A stretch of DNA of 7,688 bases from JANXUC01 sp043749225 (GCA_043749225.1 JAYVEP010000272.1:1-7688), one strand, 5' to 3'; positions 1 through 6,164 are shown, counted from the stretch's first letter. A program made the numbers and translations. Notes: generated by a model from the letters alone, not told the origin.

Positions 1-25
1 GCCTTCCCCCCAGGAGGAGTAGTCC

Positions 26-478
26 ATGTCGTCCCGGCTCTACGCGGCCCCGTTCTCGAACTCTGGCTCGTTTGCGGATGTCGAAACCACCATCCGAAAT
101 CTGACACAGGATTTCTGCATGGCTTTCAATACTGGAAACTACGATCAGGCCTCCGCCCTGTTCGCTCCCGATGGCGTCTTGATGTCGCCCAACCAAACAC
201 AAGTGGCGACCAATAAGCTCATTGAGCGCACGCTGCAGAACTTCGCCGAAACCGGCTACCAGGATGTGCGCTTCGAAACCACGCGCGTCGAGTGCTCGGG
301 AGACATCGCTGTTGAAATCGGACGCTACCGCTTCACCGTGCATCGCCCCGACGGCTCCAAGATCCAGGACGAAGGCAAGTTCCTCGCAACCTGGCGCCGC
401 ATGGGCGCATGGCGCATCCTGGCGAGCAGCTGGAGCAGCAACCTGCCCGCGCTGGCACAGCAGCAGAACGCTGCGTAA
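26..478 (+). CDS. NTF2-like (SnoaL/DUF4440-type) small protein
   Basis: A 150-residue protein with the layout of the NTF2-like superfamily (SnoaL, DUF4440 and related groups), a cone-shaped alpha+beta fold used as a small-molecule binding pocket or enzyme scaffold. Residues 19-50 form the N-terminal helices, ending in ALFAPDGVLMSP, a typical DUF4440 segment in which a helix leads into the first strand. Residues 95-137 give the closing strands (EIGRYRFTVHRPDG, then GKFLATWRRMGAWRILASSW). No signal peptide or membrane segment is evident, so it is probably cytoplasmic. The start is supported by a full AGGAGG at 12-17, eight bases before the ATG. It ends 15 bases before the convergent vapC stop. 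The substrate or reaction cannot be named, because members of this family range from ketosteroid isomerases to uncharacterised proteins. Confidence 0.85.
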   Translation: MSSRLYAAPFSNSGSFADVETTIRNLTQDFCMAFNTGNYDQASALFAPDGVLMSPNQTQVATNKLIERTLQNFAETGYQDVRFETTRVECSGDIAVEIGRYRFTVHRPDGSKIQDEGKFLATWRRMGAWRILASSWSSNLPALAQQQNAA

Positions 479-493
479 GCTCCCTGCTAGCCT

Positions 494-901
494 TTAACCT
501 GCAAATGGATTTCGAATAGTCAGTTGCTTTTCGACAACCTGCCCATCCTGAAAGTCTTCCGAGTACAGCGTTGTGCAGCGAGCTTCCAGAGCGGCTGCGG
601 CGATGAGCGCATCGTAGATTCCAAAGTAGTATTTCTCCGCCAGCTCCACCGCCATTTCATGCGTGGAAATCGAAATTGAAACTGGAGACGGACACAGAAC
701 GCGAATCGCGTCGAGCGCCTCTCTTACCTCATTCCAGGGCATGTTCATCTTCCGGCGCACAACCGAAACGAATTCATTCAACACCTGCACGCTGACGACG
801 CCTCCGTCAGCCAGCAGCGCCTCCGCCCTCGGCCCTCGCGCATCGTTCTCCGAGACGGCGTAAATCAGCACGTTGGTGTCGAGGAACGCCTTACCGCGCA
901 T
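494..901 (-). CDS. vapC: PIN-domain ribonuclease toxin, VapC family
   Basis: A 135-residue protein covering a whole PIN domain, the fold of VapC toxins, which are Mg-dependent ribonucleases that cleave tRNA or rRNA when freed from their antitoxin. The acidic catalytic set is visible: D8 in FLDTNVLIYA, E43 in VQVLNEF, D97 in YDALIAAAA and D116 in LYSEDFQDG, with D119 nearby. The length is normal for VapC, and no key residue is missing, so the toxin should be active. Its ATG overlaps the end of the upstream antitoxin gene by 11 bases (ATG in a different frame inside the antitoxin's last codons), which suggests translational coupling. It has no separate ribosome binding site of note. The family call is firm; the RNA target cannot be told from sequence. 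Confidence 0.93.
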   Translation of the reverse strand: MRGKAFLDTNVLIYAVSENDARGPRAEALLADGGVVSVQVLNEFVSVVRRKMNMPWNEVREALDAIRVLCPSPVSISISTHEMAVELAEKYYFGIYDALIAAAALEARCTTLYSEDFQDGQVVEKQLTIRNPFAG

Positions 902-1121
902 TGGCGTCTACGCGATCGAAAGTAAATCCGGGAGGCAAGGGTTTCCGCAATTTGCGCAGCCGAGCCAGGGCGCGATCTTTACTCTTGTCGCGACTCACTT
1001 CGAACACGCGAGGATCGGCGATCCGAATCTCGATCTCATCGCCCTCTTTGAGTTCGAGCGCTTCCACCACGGGCGCAGGCAGGCGCACCGCTAAGCTGTT
1101 TCCCCACTTTGAGACGTGCAT
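891..1121 (-). CDS. vapB: AbrB/MazE (SpoVT-AbrB fold) antitoxin of the VapC toxin
   Basis: A 76-residue antitoxin beginning MHVSKWGNSLAVRLPAPVVEAL, the swapped-hairpin DNA-binding motif of AbrB/MazE/VapB proteins. GNSLAVRLP is the conserved core, followed by the acidic stretch LKEGDEIEIRI. The C-terminal half (from about residue 41) is basic and then Pro-rich, as expected for the flexible tail that wraps the toxin. The ATG at 1121 was chosen because AGAGG lies about six bases upstream, whereas a longer in-frame version starting with TTG at 1160 would run through the promoter -10 and operator. The gene overlaps vapC by 11 bases. Its product should neutralise VapC and, with it, repress the operon through the palindrome at 1136-1156. 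The family is seen directly; autoregulation is inferred. Confidence 0.9.
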   Translation of the reverse strand: MHVSKWGNSLAVRLPAPVVEALELKEGDEIEIRIADPRVFEVSRDKSKDRALARLRKLRKPLPPGFTFDRVDANAR

Positions 1122-1135
1122 GTTGCCTCTTATAA

Positions 1136-1156
1136 ATATACATTGCAATTGTATAT
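1136..1156. promoter_or_regulatory. Palindromic operator of the toxin-antitoxin operon
   Basis: Perfect 7-bp inverted repeat ATATACA / TGTATAT around a 7-bp centre that itself contains ATTGCAAT. It lies 15 bases upstream of the antitoxin ATG and covers most of the -10 box at 1148-1153. VapB/MazE antitoxins bind such palindromes through their N-terminal domain, so repression by the VapBC complex is the natural reading. The repeat is seen directly; binding is inferred. Confidence 0.7.
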
Positions 1157-1176
1157 CCAAAGGCGAATTTAGGCAA
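1148..1176 (-). promoter_or_regulatory. Sigma70-type promoter of the toxin-antitoxin operon
   Basis: On the - strand, TTGCCT (1176-1171) is followed after exactly 17 bases by TACAAT (1153-1148). Transcription would start near 1141, giving a leader of about 20 bases that contains the AGAGG ribosome binding site. The -10 box sits inside the operator palindrome. Match quality and spacing are good, and the position relative to the gene is right. Confidence 0.6.
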
Positions 1177-1177
1177 C

Positions 1178-1222
1178 GGGGTCAGGGCCTTGATCTCGCT
1201 GGCACAAGCAAGGACGGGGCAC
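1178..1222 (+). repeat. Dispersed intergenic repeat, copy A (diverged)
   Basis: Related to the copies at 3331-3380 and 6325-6372 through the shared order AGGGCCTTGATCTC, then CACAAGCAAGGAC, then a G-rich end. The match is partial at the DNA level. Read on the - strand, all three copies give a similar peptide: CASEIKAL here and CVGEIKSL in the other two. This is the most diverged copy and could be coincidental. Confidence 0.4.
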
Positions 1223-1280
1223 CGGTATTCCGCTATTGGAAAGAAAGTCAAAATCTGGGCCACCCGCCTCAGACCCTTGG

Positions 1281-1316
1281 GCGAGTGCCGACGTTCCGTC
1301 GGAGAAAGTCACTCGC
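1281..1316. other. Bulged 13-bp hairpin of unknown role
   Basis: GCGAGTG (1281-1287) pairs with CACTCGC (1310-1316), and the adjoining CCGACG (1288-1293) pairs with CGTCGG (1297-1302) around a TTC loop. A 7-base bulge (AGAAAGT) on the 3' side separates the two halves. G-T and G-C pairs at 1279-1280 with 1317-1318 could extend the stem. A T-rich stretch (TCTTAATTTCTTAT) follows on +. It could be a terminator or a structured RNA, but no upstream + gene needs a terminator here. Confidence 0.45.
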
Positions 1317-1593
1317 TCTTAATTTCTTATCCCCTACTACCCCTTTTTTCGATGGCATACGTGAAATGTGTTCCCAAAACCAGTCACGCATTGTCTCAAT
1401 CGTAAGTAGAGATGGTTCTACTGTGCTTCTTCACTGGGGAGGGCCTGGACTCAGAGGTGGGCAGAGGCTCTTTCCCAGGGGGAAGCATGAATTGGGTCTC
1501 ATCGCCCTCCACGTCACGGGCACCTGTGATCGCCGTCACTGCGTTTAGAGACCCACGGCACGAGAATACCGACATGCCCACCTCGAGTACTCG

Positions 1594-1627
1594 TTGCAAA
1601 TTTCATTCTGAGAGGTTTCTCATGCAA
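1594..1627. other. Discontinuous inverted repeat
   Basis: TTGCA (1594-1598) pairs with TGCAA (1623-1627), and TGAGA (1609-1613) with TCTCA (1618-1622) around GGTT, leaving a 10-base bulge on the 5' side. It lies about 30 bases upstream of the extended -10 of the propeller gene, so it could be a regulator site. The arms are short and chance is not excluded. Confidence 0.25.
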
Positions 1628-1658
1628 ACCCAGAATCCACCGTGGTTGGCCGCGAGCA

Positions 1659-1667
1659 TGCTAAAAT
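1659..1667 (+). promoter_or_regulatory. Possible extended -10 promoter of the propeller gene
   Basis: TGCTAAAAT matches an extended -10 element (TGn plus TAAAAT) 34 bases before the start codon at 1702. No good -35 box lies at the usual distance, which is tolerated by extended -10 promoters. Transcription would start near 1674, leaving a short leader that includes AGGAGG. Confidence 0.35.
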
Positions 1668-1701
1668 CAAAACATAAACTTACAAAAGCAGGAGGCTTTC
1701 T

Positions 1702-1863
1702 ATGCCGCGTAATTCTTCTGCGATATACCGGAGTTTTTCCGGACTGATGTTTCTCCTTTTTTCATTTTTCGCATTGACGAGCATCCCCGCCGCCTCTGTC
1801 ACCAACCCGCCCATCCTTTGGACCGCTGGTGGCCTCTCGTCCGGCACCGATTCAGCGGGCTAA
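1702..1863 (+). pseudogene. Signal-peptide 5' part of the propeller gene, ended by an in-frame TAA
   Basis: This is the true start of the gene that continues at 1906-3294. AGGAGG at 1690-1695 lies six bases before the ATG. The first 31 codons encode a Sec signal peptide: basic MPRNSSAIYR, a hydrophobic core at residues 14-26 (GLMFLLFSFFALT) and a probable cut near PAA|S at 29-32. The mature start ILWTAGGLSSGTDSAG is then broken by TAA at 1861-1863, codon 54. The same frame continues without shift into AGRVAVDASGNVAIVSG, a normal propeller repeat, so a single base change would restore a 530-residue reading frame. As written, only a 53-residue exported fragment would be made. It could be a recent nonsense mutation, a sequencing or assembly error, or a read-through site. 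Confidence 0.8.
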
Positions 1864-1905
1864 GCCGGCCGCGTCGCCGTCGATGCTTCTGGCAACGTTG
1901 CCATC

Positions 1906-3294
1906 GTGTCGGGACCGGCCAAGGCACGTGACCTCGCCGTCACGTCCTACACTGCGGACGGAATATTGCGCTGGCAGCGCACAGTCTCCCCGGCTTTCGG
2001 AACGTTCGTCGGAGATTGGATAGTAGCATCGACAAATGGCGATTTCGTTGCGATCGGCCACAACGTCGATTCTCACGGACGCTCGATTACTAACACCATG
2101 GTGCGTTACGCATCGGACGGAACACTCTTGTGGAGAGTGGATTTATCCGCGTCATTCCTTCCTTCGATTGGGCGACTTTTGGTCGACTCCGCGGGCAACG
2201 AATACGTGGCCTGGAGCGCGGTGGGCAGCGGACTATTCGTGCAGAAGTACAGCGCGGGCGGCAGTTTGCTCTGGTCACAGCAGGACACGACCAACGGCGG
2301 CTTTGTGGTCGCGACTTCCTTGGCACTGAGTTCCAATAGCGCCGATGTAGTCGCTACCGGTGGTGTCTCCGGTGGCGCCTTATGGATCACGGACCTTTAC
2401 GACTCCACGACCGGAACGCCCCGATGGCGCGTTTCAGCCGCTGAGGGCACTGCCGCCCGCGATGTTGCGATGGATGCAACTCGCGTCTACGTAACCGGTC
2501 AGGGTGTCACCAGTCCGGGTACTCGGCAGATGAAGTACCACCTCACGGTAATTGCTTATAGCCGAGCGACCGGCGCGCGGCTCTGGCGTGCGGACAAGAT
2601 TCCATCCGATGGCACCGCCGCCGACGGACTCCGCATCGCGATGGCCCCTGACGGGAGCCTGGTTGCAGCTGGCCAGGCGAGCCGCGGTTTTCTCGACTGG
2701 TACACGGTAGCATTTGAGACCACCGGAACGGTTCGCTGGCAAGCGGTTCGCGATGGCGGATTAAACACCGACGAGTTCCCGCAAGGTGTACTGGTACTAC
2801 CAAATGGAACCACCGTCGTGACGGGGCCAGGCGGTCCGAATCTTCCGGGCGGATTCATCCCGGGAGTGACAGCCGGCTATAGTTCGAGTGGCACGCTTTT
2901 GTGGGAAACATTTTCAAAACTAGCCACGGTTTGGTCGGCGGCGCTTCCGACCGGCAATATCTGTTCCACGGGAGGCTACGACGCTCTGATTACGTGCTGG
3001 CAATTGCCCGGTGCGCCATCAGCGCCGATTAACCTCGTTGCAACTTCAACTTTGCCCGCACGAATTGACTTGACGTGGACGAACACCGCTTCGAATGCGA
3101 CTTCTATCAGCGTGGAGCGTTGTCGTGGAGGGGCGTGCACGAACTTCGTACCCGTTGCCCGACTGGCCCCAACGGCAACTTCATGGGCGGACTCGACCTT
3201 AAAGTCGGGTGTTGTCTATCGCTATCGTGTGCGGGCATCCAATTCCGCAGGCGATTCGCCATACTCGAATATCGCAAAAACGAGAGTCCGCTAA
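1906..3294 (+). CDS. Secreted beta-propeller protein with C-terminal fibronectin III domain (main part of the interrupted gene)
   Basis: The open 462-residue part of an interrupted gene (see 1702-1863). It contains about seven repeats of roughly 45-60 residues, each with a strand such as DxxGNxxVxG and a closing motif ending in a tryptophan: GILRWQRT, GTLLWRVDL, GSLLWSQQD, GTPRWRVSA, GARLWRAD, GTVRWQAVRD and GTLLWETFS. This is typical of PQQ-like or SBBP-type beta-propellers. Residues 371-462 form a fibronectin type III domain (SAPINLVATS, IDLTWTN, YRYRVRASNSAGDSPYSN). The upstream signal peptide points to an extracellular or periplasmic protein, perhaps in surface binding; no catalytic residues are recognised. 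The GTG at 1906 has no ribosome binding site and falls inside a propeller strand, so it is unlikely to be a real start. If the TAA is real, this part is probably untranslated. Confidence 0.8.
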   Translation: MSGPAKARDLAVTSYTADGILRWQRTVSPAFGTFVGDWIVASTNGDFVAIGHNVDSHGRSITNTMVRYASDGTLLWRVDLSASFLPSIGRLLVDSAGNEYVAWSAVGSGLFVQKYSAGGSLLWSQQDTTNGGFVVATSLALSSNSADVVATGGVSGGALWITDLYDSTTGTPRWRVSAAEGTAARDVAMDATRVYVTGQGVTSPGTRQMKYHLTVIAYSRATGARLWRADKIPSDGTAADGLRIAMAPDGSLVAAGQASRGFLDWYTVAFETTGTVRWQAVRDGGLNTDEFPQGVLVLPNGTTVVTGPGGPNLPGGFIPGVTAGYSSSGTLLWETFSKLATVWSAALPTGNICSTGGYDALITCWQLPGAPSAPINLVATSTLPARIDLTWTNTASNATSISVERCRGGACTNFVPVARLAPTATSWADSTLKSGVVYRYRVRASNSAGDSPYSNIAKTRVR

Positions 3295-3330
3295 GAGAGC
3301 TCTGCAGCGACCGCGTGGAGCTGCGTTGGC

Positions 3331-3380
3331 GGATGGCCCAGGCTTTTGATCTCTCCTACACAACCAAGACAAAGGGTGGG
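3331..3380 (+). repeat. Dispersed intergenic repeat, copy B
   Basis: Near-identical to the copy at 6325-6372. Both have GG-TGG-CCAGGCTTTTGATCTCTCC, then ACACA, then CCAAGACAAA, then GGTGG, with only a few substitutions and one single-base length change. Similarity falls away on both sides apart from a TGCG-rich lead-in. It sits just after the stop of the propeller gene, in the same orientation as the other copies. Confidence 0.75.
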
Positions 3381-3428
3381 TGGATTCAAGGTCCAAGTGC
3401 AACATTTCCAAAAAGGAGATAGTTGCGT

Positions 3429-3554
3429 ATGCCGAGAAGCCACCGTAACCTCGAGATGCAGGAACGGGCCCAGGTGTTCGATCCCACAGCCAACCGACAT
3501 CACTTCTCCATTAGGCGGAACTTCGGAGAACTTGGTGCTCGGATTTCCGGTTAA
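3429..3554 (+). CDS. Possible 41-residue protein, unknown
   Basis: A short open frame beginning MPRSHRNLEMQERAQVF and ending in GARISG. It is preceded by AAAAAGGAG, with AAGGAG at 3413-3418, ten bases before the ATG. The predicted peptide is basic and polar (many Arg, His and Asn), with no signal peptide, membrane segment or recognised motif. It lies in the 289-base spacer between the propeller gene and the convergent FecR/TonB gene, ending 29 bases before the latter's stop. The only support is the ribosome binding site and a tidy start and stop; it may be a chance frame. Confidence 0.2.
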   Translation: MPRSHRNLEMQERAQVFDPTANRHHFSIRRNFGELGARISG

Positions 3555-3583
3555 GGCCCAAGCGGGCGGATCGCCACCCGCGA

Positions 3584-5983
3584 TCAGAATTCGATTAAGA
3601 TTTCCGTTTCTACCTCTACCGGTTTCCCGCCCACTATTGTAGGTTGGTACTGCCGCTGCCGGGCGTTTTCCAGGGCCGCAGCTTGCATCGGCTGCGGACC
3701 CGACAGCACCGTCGCATCCTTCACCTTACCATCGGTGCCGATCAAGGCTCGCATGCGCACAGATCCTTTAATGTGCGCGACCTTCGTATCCTGCGGATAG
3801 TTGAGTTTCGGCTGAGAAATCAATTTCGCGGCTTCCACGTTTCCTGCCACCCGGACAGGCGGCCCGTTTGCGGTGGCCGGTTGATTCGCTGCAGGCCCCC
3901 CCCTCGGCTGCTTAGCGGTGGCGTTGGACAGTGGCTGCTCCCCCGTAGGCTGTTGCTGTCGAGCCCTTTCCGCCGCCGCTTGCTGAGCTGCCTGCTGCTG
4001 GGCAGCTTCTTGCTTGGCTTTTTCTGTGGCTGCTTGCCGCGCCGCCTGCTGCTGGGTGTTTTCCGCCGCCGCTAGCTGCGCCGCCTGCTGCTGGGCAGCT
4101 TCCTGCTTGGCTTTTTCTGTGGCTGCTAGCTGCGCCGCCTGCTGCTGGGCAGCTTCCTGCTTGGCTTTTTCTGTGGCTGCTTGCCGCGCCGCCTGCTGCT
4201 TGGTGTTTTCCGCCGCCTGGGCAGCTTCCTGCTTGGCTTTTTCTGCAGCCAGTCGCTCTTGAGCAGTCGGCTGTGAACCAGCGGCCGCCGGAGGGGCTCC
4301 AGGGGTCGGAGGATGAACCTGTTGCGCAGTGTTTGGCGACGTCACTGGCTGAGGCTTTTTCGACGCCGTTTCGGCTGGTTTGACGGCCTGGGCTGGCGGA
4401 GCCGTCTTCACAATCCGCGCAACGGGTGGCGGCGTTGCCGCGCGGAGATTCTGTTCGGCCTTGGCGTCGAGTGGTCTGCCGGGATTTGCTTGCAGGGCCT
4501 GCTGCTTTCGCGCGAATGCTACTGGCGCTGGCGGCGGCGCAACTTTGGCCACTACCGGCCGGTTAGCTACCGCGTCCGGGGGTTTCGGCGGAGCACTCAT
4601 AGCCGTGGCGCTCGTAATACTCGTGCTGCTTGCCCCCATCACGCTTGCTTTCACGGGAACCACCGGGGCGGTGTGAAACACCGCAGCGGTCGCGCTCGGA
4701 GTGACTCTCATCGCTGCCTGTGCCACTGGCTGCGCGTTCACGAAAGTTGCTCGGGGCACTGCCGTAACGGCACCCGCCACTCGTTGATTGACATATGTCG
4801 TTGTCTGAACGCTGTTGTTCACGACATTTGTAATCGTCGTTTGCTGCACCACAGTATTTGTGACGTTCACGTTGGTGACGTACGTCGAGCTTGTCTGGTT
4901 CGCCGGCACGTACACTTCGCCAGGAGCCAGGGGAAACCAAGCTACTCCCCCCCCGTTTCCGGAATCTCGCGATGAACTCGAATCTCCCACGAAGGTAACC
5001 AGCGCCGGAGAATACACGGGAAGCTGCTCGCCTGCATCCTGGTGCGCTTCACGGTGCGGCGGAACCCAAACCCAGCCTCCGCCGTACCCGCCATCCACAT
5101 GCGCCCATCGACCGTAATGCGAGGTCACGAACCCAGCAGGCGCGTTGTCCACCCACGTCCAGCCCCATGGATCCACCCACGCCCAGTGCCCGTCTCGGTA
5201 TGGCGCCCAATCTTGCGAGACACGGGTCGGAACCCAAACCGAACCGTATGTACGATCCGTCCTCCAAGTGCCATTTTGGTCCAAGTCCTCATACCCTGTT
5301 AGTTCCGGGGAAACGTAACGAGCTGACCGAGAGCCTTCTTCGCGCAGTTCCCGGCTGCGCGACCACTCATCAAAACTATCCCGGTCCGGCAGATCGTATA
5401 TGTCATAGGAAATATAATCCGTGCCCGAGACTTGAATCTGGGAGCCACCGTCCACAAGAAATGCCTGGCCGCCGCCGGTAATTTGCCCATTGCCGTCGCG
5501 TAGCGTAATGGTTGTGAAGTTACCTCCCGGATCAACAGTAATACGGTAATCGCCGCGCTGGAGCACGGTAAAGGCGAGATTCGGCGTATCCACCTCGAAC
5601 ACGTCGCCACGGTAAAGATTGCGGACACGCACATTGATCGTTCCGGAGTTCAACTCTATCTGAACCGTATGGTCATCCAGATTCAGGAAGGAAACCGACG
5701 TCTGTTCGCTCACGCGAATCGCCGTCGACCCGATATGCATCTCCGCGCTAGATCGCTGGCCTGTCCACAGACTATCTCCCCCAGTCATTGGCCGGTTCAG
5801 ACTGGCCCAGCCCCAGTCGGTCTCGCCTCCGGGCTGGAAGGAAACAGGGCCCGCCACGTAGTTCAGCCGGGCCACACGGATTGGCGGATCATCAAACGCG
5901 AAAGCTGGTCGCACAACCACGAACAGCCCGAGCACTAAGCATACGCGCCAGCAGAAATTTGAAAAACCGAGCGTTGTCTTCAT
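3584..5983 (-). CDS. Exported FecR/DUF6600-like protein with TolA-like repeat region and C-terminal TonB domain
   Basis: A 799-residue multi-domain protein (positions below count from the GTG one codon upstream). Residues 1-30 are a Sec signal peptide with a cut at AFA|F. Residues 35-190 are FecR-like (GGDSLWTGQRSSAEMHIGS, then a jelly-roll-like strand series to LRDGNGQI). Residues 225-360 form a Trp/Gly-rich DUF6600-like block (GHWAWVDPWGWTWVD, HYGRWAH, GGGWVWVPP, VAWFPLAPGEVYVP). Residues 365-400 are Thr/Val/Asn-rich. Residues 430-575 are Pro/Ala-rich. Residues 579-670 are Ala/Gln/Lys coiled repeats like TolA. Residues 711-800 are a TonB C-terminal domain (GSVRMRALIGTDGKVKDATVLSGP, ending VEVETEILIEF). 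TonB domains normally contact outer-membrane receptors, and the long middle could span the periplasm. No anchor other than the cleavable signal is seen. ATG at 5983 was preferred over GTG at 5986 because AAGGAG (5996-5991) is seven bases away. The function is not known. Confidence 0.88.
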   Translation of the reverse strand: MKTTLGFSNFCWRVCLVLGLFVVVRPAFAFDDPPIRVARLNYVAGPVSFQPGGETDWGWASLNRPMTGGDSLWTGQRSSAEMHIGSTAIRVSEQTSVSFLNLDDHTVQIELNSGTINVRVRNLYRGDVFEVDTPNLAFTVLQRGDYRITVDPGGNFTTITLRDGNGQITGGGQAFLVDGGSQIQVSGTDYISYDIYDLPDRDSFDEWSRSRELREEGSRSARYVSPELTGYEDLDQNGTWRTDRTYGSVWVPTRVSQDWAPYRDGHWAWVDPWGWTWVDNAPAGFVTSHYGRWAHVDGGYGGGWVWVPPHREAHQDAGEQLPVYSPALVTFVGDSSSSRDSGNGGGVAWFPLAPGEVYVPANQTSSTYVTNVNVTNTVVQQTTITNVVNNSVQTTTYVNQRVAGAVTAVPRATFVNAQPVAQAAMRVTPSATAAVFHTAPVVPVKASVMGASSTSITSATAMSAPPKPPDAVANRPVVAKVAPPPAPVAFARKQQALQANPGRPLDAKAEQNLRAATPPPVARIVKTAPPAQAVKPAETASKKPQPVTSPNTAQQVHPPTPGAPPAAAGSQPTAQERLAAEKAKQEAAQAAENTKQQAARQAATEKAKQEAAQQQAAQLAATEKAKQEAAQQQAAQLAAAENTQQQAARQAATEKAKQEAAQQQAAQQAAAERARQQQPTGEQPLSNATAKQPRGGPAANQPATANGPPVRVAGNVEAAKLISQPKLNYPQDTKVAHIKGSVRMRALIGTDGKVKDATVLSGPQPMQAAALENARQRQYQPTIVGGKPVEVETEILIEF
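3978..4250 (-). repeat. In-frame tandem repeats coding for the TolA-like coil
   Basis: Units of 54 and 39 bases follow in the order 54 (3978-4031), 39 (4032-4070), 54 (4071-4124), 54 (4125-4178), 39 (4179-4217), then a partial 33-base unit to 4250. The two central 54-mers are identical. The two 39-mers differ at one base, and the 3978 unit differs from the central ones at about four. The 93-base composite (54+39) recurs at a 147-base offset. Both unit sizes are multiples of three, so copy number can change without breaking the frame. The 54-mer encodes the 18-residue unit TEKAKQEAAQQQAAQLAA and the 39-mer a 13-residue AENTxQQAARQAA unit. Confidence 0.9.
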
Positions 5984-5998
5984 CACTCAGCTCCTTCC

Positions 5999-6019
5999 GG
6001 GGCAAGCAATGCTTGCCCC
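5999..6019. repeat. Perfect 9-bp palindrome in the leader of the FecR/TonB gene
   Basis: GGGGCAAGC (5999-6007) and GCTTGCCCC (6011-6019) form a 9-bp stem with a 3-base loop. On the - strand transcript the stem ends two bases before the AAGGAG ribosome binding site (5996-5991). The outer flank CCCCTAC resembles short dispersed palindromes of the form GTAGGGGC...GCCCCTAC that I recall from many bacterial genomes. It may be such an element, and may also shape ribosome access or message stability. Confidence 0.7.
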
Positions 6020-6164
6020 TACTCTCGAGTAACACTGCATTTGAACGTAACTCTCATCGACGGGGTGCTCGGAAGCGCTAACCACGCACTTCATATTGGC
6101 CTTAGCCCTGTATTTTCGGCTCCGTACAAGAAGTCCGGCTCTCACTGGTTTCTGGGCGCCTGTG

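Larger units (their letters stand above)
1122..1701. other. Divergent intergenic spacer (580 bases)
   Basis: Spacer between the leftward toxin-antitoxin operon and the rightward propeller gene. It holds the operon promoter and operator, one copy of the dispersed repeat (1178-1222), a bulged hairpin (1281-1316), a second weaker hairpin (1594-1627), an extended -10 (1659-1667) and a ribosome binding site (1690-1695). Short open frames occur on both strands, for example 1599-1396 (-) and 1412-1747 (+). None has a convincing ribosome binding site, a family resemblance or a protein-like composition, so I do not call a gene here. Confidence 0.6.

Noticed and set aside
1122..1160. Longer antitoxin starting with TTG at 1160
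   Set aside because: It would translate the promoter -10 and operator, has no ribosome binding site, and the family's conserved motif begins right at the ATG at 1121.
901..1548. 215-codon + frame across the antitoxin and spacer
   Set aside because: It is antisense to a clear AbrB/MazE antitoxin, runs through the operator and a repeat, and has a low-complexity Ser/Arg-rich translation with no family signal.
3304..3324. GCAGC/GCTGC inverted repeat after the propeller gene as a terminator
   Set aside because: Five-bp arms with an 11-base loop and no T-tract; too weak to call.
3562..3581. Hairpin GCGGG/CCCGC just past the FecR/TonB stop as a terminator
   Set aside because: The stem is only five pairs, then a mismatch, then two pairs, and no T-tract follows on the - strand.
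3644..4975. Long + strand open frames (3644-4075, 4014-4262, 4313-4975)
   Set aside because: They lie antisense to the FecR/TonB gene. Their Cys/Ala- or Arg-rich translations are what the GC-rich repetitive coding strand gives when read backwards, and they have no domain resemblance.
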